This document shows, piece after piece, positions 51,482 through 60,721 of a DNA stretch of 64,000 nt. The stretch covers positions 1 to 64,000 of the forward strand of contig NZ_LUUB01000106.1 of assembly GCF_001641635.1 (NCBI RefSeq). The letters are read 5' to 3'. Source of the stretch: Bradyrhizobium centrolobii. GTDB taxonomy: Bacteria > Pseudomonadota > Alphaproteobacteria > Rhizobiales > Xanthobacteraceae. Every line of letters begins with the position of its first letter. The first letter of the stretch is position 1. Under the pieces are notes generated by a model. It ran no database searches. It was not told the DNA's origin and saw nothing but the letters and a program-made list of their open reading frames with translations. A program made the translations under genes and the position numbers.

Positions 51482-51946
51482 TTGTCCGTGACGACTCCGA
51501 AAGGTCCGCAGCTTGCGGTGCTGCCGACGGCCAACGAGGATGACGCAGCTTCGGTTGCGCAGGTTCTCCAGCCTTCCGGCTGGCCGGTGCCGAAAGGCTA
51601 TGCCAATGGCATGGCCGCGGAGGGCCGCATCGTCGTCACCGGCGGGGTGATCGGCTGGGATGCGCAGGAGCGCCTGGCGGACGGTTTTGTCGGGCAGGTA
51701 CGCCAGACCCTGAGCAATATTGCGGCGATTCTTGCCGAAGCCGGTGCGCGGCCCGAGCACCTCGTGCGCCTGACCTGGTATGTCGTCGACATGGACGAAT
51801 ACCTGGCGAACCTGAAGGAGCTGGGCCAGGTCTATCGGGCGATCTTCGGCGCGCATTATCCGGCGATGGCGCTTGTCCAGGTCGTCCGCCTCGTCGAGAA
51901 GGCGGCGCGCGTCGAGATCGAGGCCACCGCCGTCATTCCCCGCTGA
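51482..51946 (+). CDS. RidA/YjgF family protein
   Basis: A 154-residue RidA fold protein: VPKGYANGMAAEGRIVVTGG, FVGQVRQTLSNIAAILAEAG, PEHLVRLTWYVVDMDEYLAN, ALVQVVRLVEKAARVEIEAT. RidA enzymes deaminate enamines/imines. A cyclic enamine-CoA arises from 2-aminobenzoyl-CoA after ring reduction, so this protein may hydrolyse it. TTG 51482 has AAGGA upstream. It follows the ligase by 15 bases. Confidence 0.88.
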   Translation: MSVTTPKGPQLAVLPTANEDDAASVAQVLQPSGWPVPKGYANGMAAEGRIVVTGGVIGWDAQERLADGFVGQVRQTLSNIAAILAEAGARPEHLVRLTWYVVDMDEYLANLKELGQVYRAIFGAHYPAMALVQVVRLVEKAARVEIEATAVIPR

Positions 51947-51985
51947 GCCGCGTTCGGCGCTCGACCCTTCGATCCGGATCGTCGA

Positions 51986-52714
51986 TCAGCTTGCCTTGGA
52001 GAGGTTCTCGTCCTCAGGCGAGTTCAGATAGATGCCTGACATGGTATCAACCCAGCAGAGATGGTCGTGCACCTTCTTCACGCCTGCGACGTTCTCGGCA
52101 GCGACGATCGCGGCCTTGCGCGCGCGTTCTTCGGTGATGACGCCGCTGAGGTGAACGATGCCATCACGAACGATGACATTCAGACCGAACGGGCACCAAT
52201 CGTACTTCTCCATGGCCGCGATGATGCGGCTGCGAATGTGATCGTCGTCGGCCGTCGGATCGGGCACCTCGCGGGCGAGGCTCGCCACCGCCTGCAACAG
52301 GTTGGCACGAGATACGATGCCGACGAGCTTGTCGGCACGGACCACCGGCAAGCGTTTCACATTGTGCCGTTCCATGAGATCAGCGATTTCAGCGAGCGCG
52401 GTATCTTCGGTGATGGTGACAGGCGAGGTGGTCATCACCTCCGAGATCTTGCGACCATGCTCCTGGACGAAATCGTTGGCCGAGTTGCCGGGGCCGAGGA
52501 TGAATCGCAGCAGGCCGCGCCGCTTGCGCCCGGTGCCGATCTCGCTGCGGCGGATGAAATCTCCCTCCGACACAATGCCGACGAGCTTGCCGGCATTGTC
52601 GACCACGGTGAGGCCGCTGACGTGCCGTTGCAGCATGATGTTCGCTGCCTCGACGATGCTGGTGTCGGGCGTGACCGAAATGACCGGCCGGGTCATGATC
52701 TGGTGGGCGCGCAT
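51986..52714 (-). CDS. CBS-pair and BON domain protein
   Basis: A 242-residue protein: two CBS domains (residues 1-60: MTRPVISVTPDTSIVEAANI ... LVGIVSEGDFIRR; about 90-150: VMTTSPVTITEDTALAEIAD ... LVGIVSRANLLQAV) and a BON domain (about 160-230: NVIVRDGIVHLSGVITEERA). CBS pairs bind adenosyl ligands and BON domains bind membranes or phospholipid, so it may be an energy-state sensor. A FixK-type box lies 66 bases upstream. Confidence 0.88.
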   Translation of the reverse strand: MRAHQIMTRPVISVTPDTSIVEAANIMLQRHVSGLTVVDNAGKLVGIVSEGDFIRRSEIGTGRKRRGLLRFILGPGNSANDFVQEHGRKISEVMTTSPVTITEDTALAEIADLMERHNVKRLPVVRADKLVGIVSRANLLQAVASLAREVPDPTADDDHIRSRIIAAMEKYDWCPFGLNVIVRDGIVHLSGVITEERARKAAIVAAENVAGVKKVHDHLCWVDTMSGIYLNSPEDENLSKAS

Positions 52715-52779
52715 GGCGAACTCCGCAAGTTTGAACGAATTCCGATGGATGGAGTCTAGTCCGGGCGTGGAGCCGTGAT

Positions 52780-52793
52780 TTGACCCAGGTCAA
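52780..52793 (-). promoter_or_regulatory. FixK/FNR box 1
   Basis: TTGACCCAGGTCAA, a perfect TTGA-N6-TCAA. Centred 72 bases upstream of the CBS-BON start; activation from -41.5 would give a start site about 31 bases before the ATG. Confidence 0.75.
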
Positions 52794-52875
52794 ACGAATG
52801 GGGGCCAGCGATCCCCTAGAACCAAGTGTGGCGGGCGTTTGGCTTGATGCAGCCCGGCTCGTGCGCTTGGCACGG

Positions 52876-53865
52876 TTAGTCGTCGGCTTCGGGGCTGCGC
52901 GCGAGGTCTGATGGGCGGAAAGGCTTCGACTTATCCAGTTTCTGGTAGGCAATCTTGGCGGTTCGCAACAGCCGCTTTTCCCGCTTGCGATCGAGGAACC
53001 TGACGCCTGTGTCGGATCCCGTTCCATTCAATGAGTCAGCCAGAGTCTGCCCCCGTTCATCGTCATTGAGCTGCCCCAGGGATCTCTGCGCCTTGCGCAA
53101 TTGCTTCAGGACCGACTTCTGCTTCGCGAGCGACTTGTCGGCAAACAGATCCTCCAGCGACTCGATCGAGTAGGTCAGCCGCTTGTTGAGAAGCCGCAGC
53201 TTGTGCCGTTTCTCCACGTTGAGTTTGCCAAGTTTCCTGGCCTTCTTGAGGAGCGTCTTCTCCCATTCCGCGAGTTGCGCCGCCGCGTGATCGGCGAGCG
53301 GGCAGCGGCGCAGCCGGATGGCCTCCTTGCTGCGCCTGGTCGACCAGGGGCCGCTCTCGATCCAGCCCGATGTCTGCGCGATCAGGCGCCGATACCGCGC
53401 CGATTGCAGCGCCCGGGCCAAGAGGCGATGGCTCTCGGCACGCTTTTCGTCCCAGGACTGGAGCTCGGCGATCACGGCGAGCTCGTCGCCGCTGGCCGCC
53501 ACCACGCGTTCGATCGCGACGTCGAGGTCCCGCACCAGGCCGAGCTGGCTGTTCAACCAATTCAATTCGGCCCAGACTTCCGGCCGCACGGCATCGTCAA
53601 CCATGGGTGAGAAGAAGCGAATGGCGGACCGCAGATGCGTCAGCGCGATCCGTATCTGATGTAGCGCGTCGGGATCGCCGCGGCAGGTGCCGTCATGCTG
53701 GGCGAGGACGGCGTCGAGGTGCCGGCGCGCGATGATCCGAAACGCCGTATCGCAGGCCATACCGGGGCTGAGGCGGCCGGGCAGGGCGTTGCGTTTCGCG
53801 GCCAGCCCGGTGCGAGCGGCCGCCGTCGAGATTGTGGTCGATCGCGCCGTCCGTGCCCGCGCCAA
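52876..53865 (-). CDS. CHAD domain protein
   Basis: A protein of up to 329 residues (TTG 53865; ATG 53760 possible) that is nearly all alpha-helical and carries the conserved histidines and basic residues of CHAD: DALHQIRIALTHLRSAIRFF and SQLGLVRDLDVAIERVVAAS, then KRHKLRLLNKRLTYSIESLE. CHAD proteins bind polyphosphate through these basic pockets. It follows the phosphotransferase-kinase gene by 10 bases, in the operon that begins with the ADH gene. Confidence 0.85.
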   Translation of the reverse strand: MARARTARSTTISTAAARTGLAAKRNALPGRLSPGMACDTAFRIIARRHLDAVLAQHDGTCRGDPDALHQIRIALTHLRSAIRFFSPMVDDAVRPEVWAELNWLNSQLGLVRDLDVAIERVVAASGDELAVIAELQSWDEKRAESHRLLARALQSARYRRLIAQTSGWIESGPWSTRRSKEAIRLRRCPLADHAAAQLAEWEKTLLKKARKLGKLNVEKRHKLRLLNKRLTYSIESLEDLFADKSLAKQKSVLKQLRKAQRSLGQLNDDERGQTLADSLNGTGSDTGVRFLDRKREKRLLRTAKIAYQKLDKSKPFRPSDLARSPEADD

Positions 53866-53875
53866 TCAGATTGCC

Positions 53876-55411
53876 TTACCTGCCCTCGGCGATCGCCGTC
53901 CGGCAGCGCTGGAACGTCTGCTCAGGTGTCCCGGATGCATCGATGGTCGCCCAACCAACATGGCCGATATTATAGTGCTCCTGCAGCGCGGCAACCTCTC
54001 GCGTGGCATCGGATGCGTCCCCCCGACGGCCGCCGATTCGGGCTTGCCGCGTTGCGAGGTCCACGACCAGGAATAGGCCGCTCAAAGGGACTTTGCATTC
54101 CCAGGCAAGCACGGCGAATGCATCGCGCTCGGATTCACGTGCAAACACGGCATCGACAATTGCCGAATGGCCCTGCTTCAGCACGCGGCGGGCACGCTGC
54201 GCCAGAGCCTCATAAACGCACTCGGTGACGTCGGGTTGATATGTGGATGACGGTAGCCGGTCCGTATCCTTGACCCCGAACATCTGCTTGCGAACGATAT
54301 CGCTGCGCAGGACGACGGCTCCCGGGGACGGCGCCACGGCTGGCGCGAGCGCGCGAGCCAGGACGGACTTCCCGGTGCCTGACAATCCGCCGACCGCAAC
54401 CAGGCGCGGCACAGGAGGATGGATCAGCGCCCGGGCAAGGCTGAAATAGCGGGTTGCGTCATCGAGAATGCCGGCAGGGTTGGTATGGTACCGGTTCAGC
54501 CGTGCCAGCGCCACCTGGGCGCGGATCGCAGCCCGGATTGACATCAACAGCGGCAGGGCGCCGAGCGCGTCGAGATTTTCGAGCGGCGTCGTTGCCAGAT
54601 ACTGGTTCAGGACGACATTGGCCGCCAGGGACTGGTCGTAGCGCAGCAAGTCCATCAGCGTGAATGCGAGATCGTAGAGCACGTCGACGGTTGCGAGCCG
54701 AGGGTCGAACTCGACGGCATCGAACAGCACGGGCTGCTGGTCGATCAGCACGATATTCGCAAGGTGCAGGTCGCCGTGGCAGCGCCGCACGAATCCTTGA
54801 CGGCAGCGCTCTTCCAACAAGGCACGGAGGCGCTGGAATGCATCGTGCGAGGCTTTCCCAAGCTCTACGATCTCCTCGGCTGCGAGATGGTTGCCGTTTC
54901 GCAGGCCAACGATGTTCCCCTCGATGAGGGCGGGGATGGAGGAAACCCATCCGTCGTCATCCGCAGGTGCCGCAACTGCGTGCGAGGTCGCGATGGCGTC
55001 GCCGATCGCCGATGCTAGGCCCGCCTCGAGCGGCCCGGCTTTCGCCAGATGATCGAGCGTTCGGCTTTCGTCGAAGCGGGACATGTTGACCGCATACTCG
55101 ATCGGCTTTCCGCGTCCGCCGACTTCCACGGAGCCGTCCGGTCCCTCCGCGATCGCCACGACGCCGCGATAGATTTGCGGCGCAAAAGGCCGGTTGATCC
55201 TGATCTCCTCTTCGCAGGCCGCCTTTCGCTTTTCGAGCGTCGAATAATCGAGGAACGGAAATCGGACAGCTCGCTTGATCTTGAGCGCGCGCTCCCCTTC
55301 GAGAAAGACTGAAGCCGCATGCGTGTCGATCCGCGTCACGCCTGGATGCGCGGTTAGCGCCGCAAAGATCCGTTCCTGGGTGATCGATTTATCCGTCATC
55401 GATGCTGGCAT
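53876..55411 (-). CDS. Bifunctional aminoglycoside phosphotransferase-like / P-loop kinase fusion
   Basis: A 511-residue protein. Residues 1-about 330 are APH-like with the catalytic motif VRRCHGDLHLANIVLIDQQP and ligand DAVEFDPRLATVDVLYDLAF. Residues about 340-511 are a nucleoside/gluconate-kinase-type P-loop domain (VAVGGLSGTGKSVLARALAP). The fusion is known from many proteobacteria, but its substrates are not known to me. It is the middle gene of the ADH operon. Confidence 0.85.
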   Translation of the reverse strand: MPASMTDKSITQERIFAALTAHPGVTRIDTHAASVFLEGERALKIKRAVRFPFLDYSTLEKRKAACEEEIRINRPFAPQIYRGVVAIAEGPDGSVEVGGRGKPIEYAVNMSRFDESRTLDHLAKAGPLEAGLASAIGDAIATSHAVAAPADDDGWVSSIPALIEGNIVGLRNGNHLAAEEIVELGKASHDAFQRLRALLEERCRQGFVRRCHGDLHLANIVLIDQQPVLFDAVEFDPRLATVDVLYDLAFTLMDLLRYDQSLAANVVLNQYLATTPLENLDALGALPLLMSIRAAIRAQVALARLNRYHTNPAGILDDATRYFSLARALIHPPVPRLVAVGGLSGTGKSVLARALAPAVAPSPGAVVLRSDIVRKQMFGVKDTDRLPSSTYQPDVTECVYEALAQRARRVLKQGHSAIVDAVFARESERDAFAVLAWECKVPLSGLFLVVDLATRQARIGGRRGDASDATREVAALQEHYNIGHVGWATIDASGTPEQTFQRCRTAIAEGR

Positions 55412-55423
55412 CCCCGGATGCGG

Positions 55424-56407
55424 TCATGGCCTGAGCACGGCCGCGCCGAGCACTTGTCCGCTCCGGAGCTTGGTCAGGACCTCGTTGGCCTCGTCGAGCG
55501 CAAACGCAGTCGTCTCGGTGCGCACGCCGGCCTGTGGCGCGACCTTGAGAAAGTCGAGACCGTCCTGGCGGGTGAGGTTGGCGACAGAGATCAACTGCCG
55601 TTCCTCCCAGAGCAGTTTATACGGAAAGCTCGGAATGTCGCTCATATGAATGCCAGCGCACACCACACGGCCACCTTTGCGAACGGCGCGCAATGCAGCC
55701 GGCACGAGCTCGCCTGCGGGGGCGTAGATGATCGCGGCGTCGAGCGGCGTATCCGGCACCTCGTGTGAAGCACCCGCCCAGACGGCGCCAAGCCGCAGGG
55801 CGAGGTCTTGCGCGGCGGTATCCCCGCTTCGGGTGAACGCATACACCGATCGGCCCTGCCAAACCGCGACCTGCGCGATGATGTGACCGGCGGCGCCGAA
55901 GCCATAGATGCCGAGTGTGCGCGCCTGTCCCGCCAGGACCAGCGAGCGCCAGCCGATCAGACCCGCGCATAGCAGCGGGGCAATGTCCACGTCCTCGCCG
56001 GCCTCGCCGAGCGGAAACGCGTAGCGCGCATCGACGATCGTGTGCGTCGCGTAACCGCCGTCGCGCGTGTACCCGGTGAACAGCGGATTGTCGCAGAGGT
56101 TTTCCATGCCGTCCCGGCAGAACCGGCAGTGTCCGCACGTGAACCCAAGCCAGGGGACGCCGACCCTGTCGCCGATGTGATGCATCGTGACGCCGGGTCC
56201 AATGAGATCGACGCGACCAACGATCTCGTGGCCTGGCACGATCGGATAGGGGATGTTGGGCAGTTCGGCGTCGACGAGATGCAGATCGGTCCGGCAAACG
56301 CCGCAGGCGCTGATCTTCACGCGGATCTGGCCGCTGCCAGGGATCGGGTCCGGCCGCTCCTCCATCTGAAGCCGCGCTCGCGCGGCCGGCAACACCATCG
56401 CACGCAT
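55424..56407 (-). CDS. Zinc-dependent alcohol dehydrogenase
   Basis: A 327-residue medium-chain dehydrogenase: catalytic-zinc Cys in SACGVCRTDLHLVD, PGHEIVGRVDLIGPG, structural-zinc cysteines in GFTCGHCRFCRDGMENLC, and cofactor motif GIYGFGAAGHIIAQVAV. ATG at 56407 is chosen because GGAG lies 6 bases upstream. First gene of the ADH / kinase / CHAD operon, with its own FixK-type box upstream. Under low oxygen it may dispose of reducing power. Confidence 0.9.
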   Translation of the reverse strand: MRAMVLPAARARLQMEERPDPIPGSGQIRVKISACGVCRTDLHLVDAELPNIPYPIVPGHEIVGRVDLIGPGVTMHHIGDRVGVPWLGFTCGHCRFCRDGMENLCDNPLFTGYTRDGGYATHTIVDARYAFPLGEAGEDVDIAPLLCAGLIGWRSLVLAGQARTLGIYGFGAAGHIIAQVAVWQGRSVYAFTRSGDTAAQDLALRLGAVWAGASHEVPDTPLDAAIIYAPAGELVPAALRAVRKGGRVVCAGIHMSDIPSFPYKLLWEERQLISVANLTRQDGLDFLKVAPQAGVRTETTAFALDEANEVLTKLRSGQVLGAAVLRP

Positions 56408-56465
56408 CAGTCTCTCCGGGGCGAACAGCTCCAGGTTAACCGTAGGGCGGCGGCGGAGCGAGTCC

Positions 56466-56479
56466 TTGACTTCCCTCAA
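56466..56479 (-). promoter_or_regulatory. FixK/FNR box 2
   Basis: TTGACTTCCCTCAA, perfect TTGA-N6-TCAA. Centred 65 bases upstream of the ADH ATG, so a -41.5 start site would leave a 24-base leader. Confidence 0.75.
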
Positions 56480-56514
56480 GCCCTGTCGTCGTCTGGCCGG
56501 ACGGTGTTCCCGTC

Positions 56515-56528
56515 TTGACGAGGATCAA
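56515..56528 (+). promoter_or_regulatory. FixK/FNR box 3
   Basis: TTGACGAGGATCAA, perfect TTGA-N6-TCAA. Centred 55 bases upstream of the universal stress protein ATG, in the gap shared with box 2. Confidence 0.75.
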
Positions 56529-56576
56529 GGGCCCCGACGGAAGGTGGCCTTATCCTCGCAGCCGAGGAGAATCCCG

Positions 56577-57413
56577 ATGCCCATCAAGGACGTCTTTCTG
56601 CCGCTTGTCGGTCAGCCGCGCGACACGCTCGCTGCGATCGAGAAATGCGTTTCGCTCGCCGCCGATCTCGGCGCCAGGATCACAGCGCTTGCGCTGGAAG
56701 AGGATATCTTCGTGCGGCCGAAAGCTGTGGTCCCGGATGGTCCGGATTCCGCCGATCCTGGGGCCGCGCGCGAGGCCGATGATATCCAGCGGCTCCTCAA
56801 TGCCTTCAACAATGCGGCCTCCCGCGCGGGCGTCCGCGCGTTGGGCCGCTCGGGCAAGGTGCCTGCGGATCAGACTGCACCAACCCTGGCGGAACGCGCG
56901 CGTTTCAGCGATCTCACCCTGGTCCCCGTGAAGCCGCATGACAGCCGGACTGAGAACATCATCGAGACGCTCCTGTTTGAATCCGGCCGACCGCTGCTCC
57001 TTTGCCCGGAACACCGTGTGTCCGAGCTGCGCCCGGAATTCGAGAACGTCATGATCGCCTGGGATCACTCCGCGCGTGCGGCGCGCGCGGTTGGTGATGC
57101 GCTGCCGATCCTTCAGGCCGCCGCCTCGGTTCGCATCATCACGGTAACGGACGACCAGACCGAGACGATCAAACGATCCGGGATGGATCTCGTCGACCAC
57201 CTCAGGGAGCACGGAGTCTATGCGTCCTTCGAGACGGCGCAGGCCGACGGCAGCTCGATCGGCAAGGTGCTCGGAAGCTTGGCGGATTCCCATGACATCG
57301 ACGCCATCGTCATGGGCGCCTACCATCATTCGCGACTGAACGAAATCGTCTGGGGCGGCGTTACTAAGACCGTCATTGGTCAGCCACCGTGCTGGGTTAT
57401 GATCTCTCACTAG
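56577..57413 (+). CDS. Universal stress protein, two UspA domains
   Basis: A 278-residue protein with tandem UspA domains: MPIKDVFLPLVGQPRDTLAA in the first, and in the second VMIAWDHSARAARAVGDALP to DAIVMGAYHHSRLNEIVWGG then VTKTVIGQPPCWVMISH. ATG 56577 follows GAGGAG. Downstream lies an acyl-CoA synthetase/acetyltransferase fusion in the same orientation, 70 bases away. Usp proteins often accumulate during oxygen or energy limitation. Confidence 0.9.
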   Translation: MPIKDVFLPLVGQPRDTLAAIEKCVSLAADLGARITALALEEDIFVRPKAVVPDGPDSADPGAAREADDIQRLLNAFNNAASRAGVRALGRSGKVPADQTAPTLAERARFSDLTLVPVKPHDSRTENIIETLLFESGRPLLLCPEHRVSELRPEFENVMIAWDHSARAARAVGDALPILQAAASVRIITVTDDQTETIKRSGMDLVDHLREHGVYASFETAQADGSSIGKVLGSLADSHDIDAIVMGAYHHSRLNEIVWGGVTKTVIGQPPCWVMISH

Positions 57414-57483
57414 GCGTTTTCGCCGCATATCATGGCCAGGTTTCCAGCTATCGGGCTCATCGCCCGACCGGACGATTGCAGTC

Positions 57484-60177
57484 ATGTCGACTTACCGCCT
57501 GAAGAATCTGCTGTCGCCTCGTTCGGTGGCCCTCGTCGGGGCGAGCCCACGTCGGGCGTCCGTCGGACGTGCCGTTCTGGAGAACATTGGGAAGGCGCAG
57601 TTCAACGGTCAGTTCGGACTGGTGAACCCGCGCTATGCCGAAATTGACGGCATCACGGCGGTAGGCCGCCTGGATAAGCTGCCTTTCGTTCCCGAACTTG
57701 TTGTGATCACCGCCCCCGCTGGCGAGGTTCCCGCAATCATCGATCAGGCCGCACGCCTCGGTTCGGCAGGTGCCCTGATCGTGTCGGCCGGACTCGGCCA
57801 CGGACCGGGATCTCTGGAAGAGGCGACGATCGCGGCCGCGCGAAAACATGGTATGCGGCTGATCGGGCCGAACTGCCTCGGCATCATGATGCCGGGCGTG
57901 AGCCTCAACGCCAGCTTCGCGGCGCACATGCCGGGTGCGGGAAGTCTCGCGCTGATCTCGCAGTCGGGCGCGATCGCGGCCGGAATGGTCGACTGGGCTG
58001 CGCAGCGCGGCGTCGGCTTCTCAGGCATCGTGTCGATCGGCGACCAGATCGACGTCGATATTGCCGACCTGCTTGACCATTTCGCGCTGGATCACAAGAC
58101 GCGCGCGATCCTGCTCTACATCGAAGCCATCAAGGATGCGCGCAAGTTCATGTCGGCGGCGCGCGGCGCCGCGCGCGTGAAGCCCGTGGTCGTGGTGAAA
58201 TCCGGGCGCATGGCGCAAGGCGCGAAGGCGGCGGCCACGCATACGGGTGCCCTGGCAGGCGCGGACGCGGTCTATGATGCGGCATTCCGCCGCGCCGGCG
58301 TCCTTCGGGTCGCCGATCTGGGCGAGCTGTTCGATTGTGCCGAGACGCTCGGCCGCGTCGAGTCGCCGACCGGAAAGCGCCTCGCCATCCTGACCAATGG
58401 CGGAGGCATCGGCGTCCTGGCCGTCGACCGGCTGGTGGAGCTTGGCGGCATTCCTGCACCCATGACGCCGGATACGCGGCGCAATCTCGACGCGGTGTTG
58501 CCGCCGACCTGGTCCGGCGCAAATCCCGTCGATATCGTGGGCGATGCCGATGCCTCGCGCTATGCCGCAGCGCTGGAGGTGTTGCTCGCCGATCCCGGCA
58601 ACGATGCGGTCCTGGTTCTCAATGTGCAGACCGCCATCGCCTCTGCAGCAGAGATCGCAGCGACGCTCACCGAGCGTGTCAGGACATATCGTGAGCAGCA
58701 TCGCAGTTGGGCGAAGCCCGTGCTGGCTGCCTGGGTCGGCGCCAATCAGACGATCATCGAAACGCTCAGCGCCGCCGGTATTCCGAACTATCCGACGGAA
58801 GGTGACGCGGTGCGTGGCTTCATGCATCTGGTCCGGCACCATGAGGTGGTCGAGGAACTGAGCCAGGTTCCCCCGGCGATGCCCGATACGTTCGTGCCCG
58901 ACGCCAAGACTGCGAGGCAGATCGTCGCTGGCGCGATTGCTGACGGGCGCAAATGGCTCGAACCTGTCGAGATCAAGCATCTGCTCGAAGCCTACGACAT
59001 CGCGATGGTGCCGACCTATGCGGCCACTGATGTCGAGCAGGCCGTCGCCTATGCGAATGAGATATTCGCGCAGGGCGCCACCGTCGTGCTGAAGGTCATG
59101 TCGCGCGACATCGTGCACAAGTCCGATGTCGGCGGTGTCGTGCTCAACCTCACGACGCCCGACGCCGTGCGCGCCGCCGCGACCGATATTCTCGCTCGGG
59201 CAAGGAAGCTGCGTCCGGAAGCCCGCATCTCCGGCGTCATCGTGCAGGCGATGGTCGTCAAGGCGAAGGCGCGCGAGCTGATCCTGGGTCTTGCCGACGA
59301 TCCGACCTTCGGCACCGTCGTCGTCTTCGGCCGAGGCGGCACGGCAGTCGAGATCATCAACGACAAGGCGCTTGCGCTGCCGCCGCTCGACCTGCAACTG
59401 GCTCGCGACCTGATCGAGCGCACGCGCGTGTCGCGTCTGCTTCGTGCCTACCGCGATGTGCCGGCCGTCAAGCAGGACGCGGTCGCCATGGTGCTGGTCA
59501 AGCTAGCGCAGATGGCCGCCGACATTCCCGAGATCCGCGAGTTCGACATCAATCCGTTGCTCGCGGACGAAACCGGCGTGACCGCGGTCGACGCCCGCGT
59601 CGCGGTGGGACCGCCGCAACGCAAATTTGCCGGCTCAGGCCCCGCCAATTTTGCCGTTCGCGCCTATCCGTCGCAGTGGGAACGTCACCTCGCGCTCAAG
59701 GACGGCTGGCGTATCTTCGTGCGGCCGCTGCGTCCCGAGGACGAGCCGACCATCCACGAATTCCTGCGTCACGTGACGCCGCACGATCTCCGCCTGCGCT
59801 TCTTCGCGCCGATGAAGGAGTTTACTCACGAATTCATCGCGCGCCTGACCCAGCTCGACTATGCGCGCGCGATGGCGTTCATCGCGTTCGACGAAGCGAC
59901 CAACGAGATGGTGGGCGTGGTCCGGATCCATTCGGACTCGATCTATGAGAACGGCGAGTACGCCATTCTGCTGCGGTCCGATCTCAAGGGCAGGGGGCTT
60001 GGTTGGGTCCTGATGCAGCTGATCATCGAATATGCGAAGTCGGAAGGGCTGAAGACCATATCGGGCGATGTGCTCCAGGAGAACATCGTGATGCTCGATA
60101 TGTGCCGCGAGCTCGGCTTCGAGGTAAAGGCGGATCCGACCGAACCGGATGTCTGTGACGTGAGGCTGAAGCTTTGA
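57484..60177 (+). CDS. ADP-forming acyl-CoA synthetase / GNAT acetyltransferase fusion (Pat-like)
   Basis: An 897-residue fusion: CoA-binding domain (residues 1-130, LLSPRSVALVGASPRRASVG), succinyl-CoA ligase-like region (about 130-460, LISQSGAIAAGMVDWAAQRG), ATP-grasp-like domain (about 490-690, ASDVEQAVAYANE ... SRDIVHKSDVGGVVLNL) and a C-terminal GNAT domain (about 720-897, IFVRPLRPEDEPTIHEFLRH to DLKGRGLGWVLMQLIIEYAK). This is the layout of protein lysine acetyltransferases of the Pat type and of acetyl-CoA synthetases. The role is probably protein acetylation. Confidence 0.9.
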   Translation: MSTYRLKNLLSPRSVALVGASPRRASVGRAVLENIGKAQFNGQFGLVNPRYAEIDGITAVGRLDKLPFVPELVVITAPAGEVPAIIDQAARLGSAGALIVSAGLGHGPGSLEEATIAAARKHGMRLIGPNCLGIMMPGVSLNASFAAHMPGAGSLALISQSGAIAAGMVDWAAQRGVGFSGIVSIGDQIDVDIADLLDHFALDHKTRAILLYIEAIKDARKFMSAARGAARVKPVVVVKSGRMAQGAKAAATHTGALAGADAVYDAAFRRAGVLRVADLGELFDCAETLGRVESPTGKRLAILTNGGGIGVLAVDRLVELGGIPAPMTPDTRRNLDAVLPPTWSGANPVDIVGDADASRYAAALEVLLADPGNDAVLVLNVQTAIASAAEIAATLTERVRTYREQHRSWAKPVLAAWVGANQTIIETLSAAGIPNYPTEGDAVRGFMHLVRHHEVVEELSQVPPAMPDTFVPDAKTARQIVAGAIADGRKWLEPVEIKHLLEAYDIAMVPTYAATDVEQAVAYANEIFAQGATVVLKVMSRDIVHKSDVGGVVLNLTTPDAVRAAATDILARARKLRPEARISGVIVQAMVVKAKARELILGLADDPTFGTVVVFGRGGTAVEIINDKALALPPLDLQLARDLIERTRVSRLLRAYRDVPAVKQDAVAMVLVKLAQMAADIPEIREFDINPLLADETGVTAVDARVAVGPPQRKFAGSGPANFAVRAYPSQWERHLALKDGWRIFVRPLRPEDEPTIHEFLRHVTPHDLRLRFFAPMKEFTHEFIARLTQLDYARAMAFIAFDEATNEMVGVVRIHSDSIYENGEYAILLRSDLKGRGLGWVLMQLIIEYAKSEGLKTISGDVLQENIVMLDMCRELGFEVKADPTEPDVCDVRLKL

Positions 60178-60223
60178 CCGGGCTTTGCGGTGCGCAAGCG
60201 GCCAGGGCTTTGATCAAAAGCCA

Positions 60224-60721
60224 TCAGGAGGGTGTGTCGTTCGACATCGCCGCTGCATGTGGCGCGGGCTCTGCCGCAGGCTTCTTCAAACTCTTGACGA
60301 TGACGGCGATCAACGGCATCAGGAGAGGTACGATTCCGCTCAGCGGATGATGCACGGCGCCGGTCACCTGAGCTTGAAGCGCCCGAGCTTCCAGTTGAAG
60401 GGCCCCGATGGACGCGCCATGGATTTCATTGGCAAGCTCGATCTCGCGTCCTGACGGCGGACGTCTCGCGACGACGAACAGGACCGCCGCGATGACAAAA
60501 TTGATCGCGCCGAGAATGGCCGCTGCGGCGATTGCGCTCCAGATCTGGACCAAGCCGAAATAGGCCGACAATTCGAGCATCAGCAGACCGAAGGTGGCGA
60601 TCAGTGCCGCGAAGGCGCGCAGGCCCAGCCCGATCAGCAGATGGCGCAGCCTGATATCGGCGATGATCCTGTCCGTGCGCCAGAGCAGGCGCAGGTGTTT
60701 GACGACATTTTCCGTATTCAC
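60224..60721 (-). CDS. Phage holin-like (DUF1469-type) membrane protein
   Basis: A 165-residue protein with two hydrophobic hairpins: LLIGLGLRAFAALIATFGLL, and WSAIAAAAILGAINFVIAAV, then HPLSGIVPLLMPLIAVIVKS near the C-terminus. The pairing with the DUF883-type gene just upstream (YqjD/YqjE-like arrangement) suggests a membrane-associated stress protein; a phage function is unlikely. Confidence 0.75.
   Translation of the reverse strand: MNTENVVKHLRLLWRTDRIIADIRLRHLLIGLGLRAFAALIATFGLLMLELSAYFGLVQIWSAIAAAAILGAINFVIAAVLFVVARRPPSGREIELANEIHGASIGALQLEARALQAQVTGAVHHPLSGIVPLLMPLIAVIVKSLKKPAAEPAPHAAAMSNDTPS

Noticed and set aside
58021..59397. 458-residue minus-strand open frame
   Set aside because: Antisense to the ADP-forming synthetase fusion, which has clear domains throughout.
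60224..60721. Phage holin as evidence of a prophage near 60 kb
   Set aside because: The protein is adjacent to a DUF883 gene and a FixK-type box; such holin-like proteins are common chromosomal membrane proteins, and no other phage gene is close.
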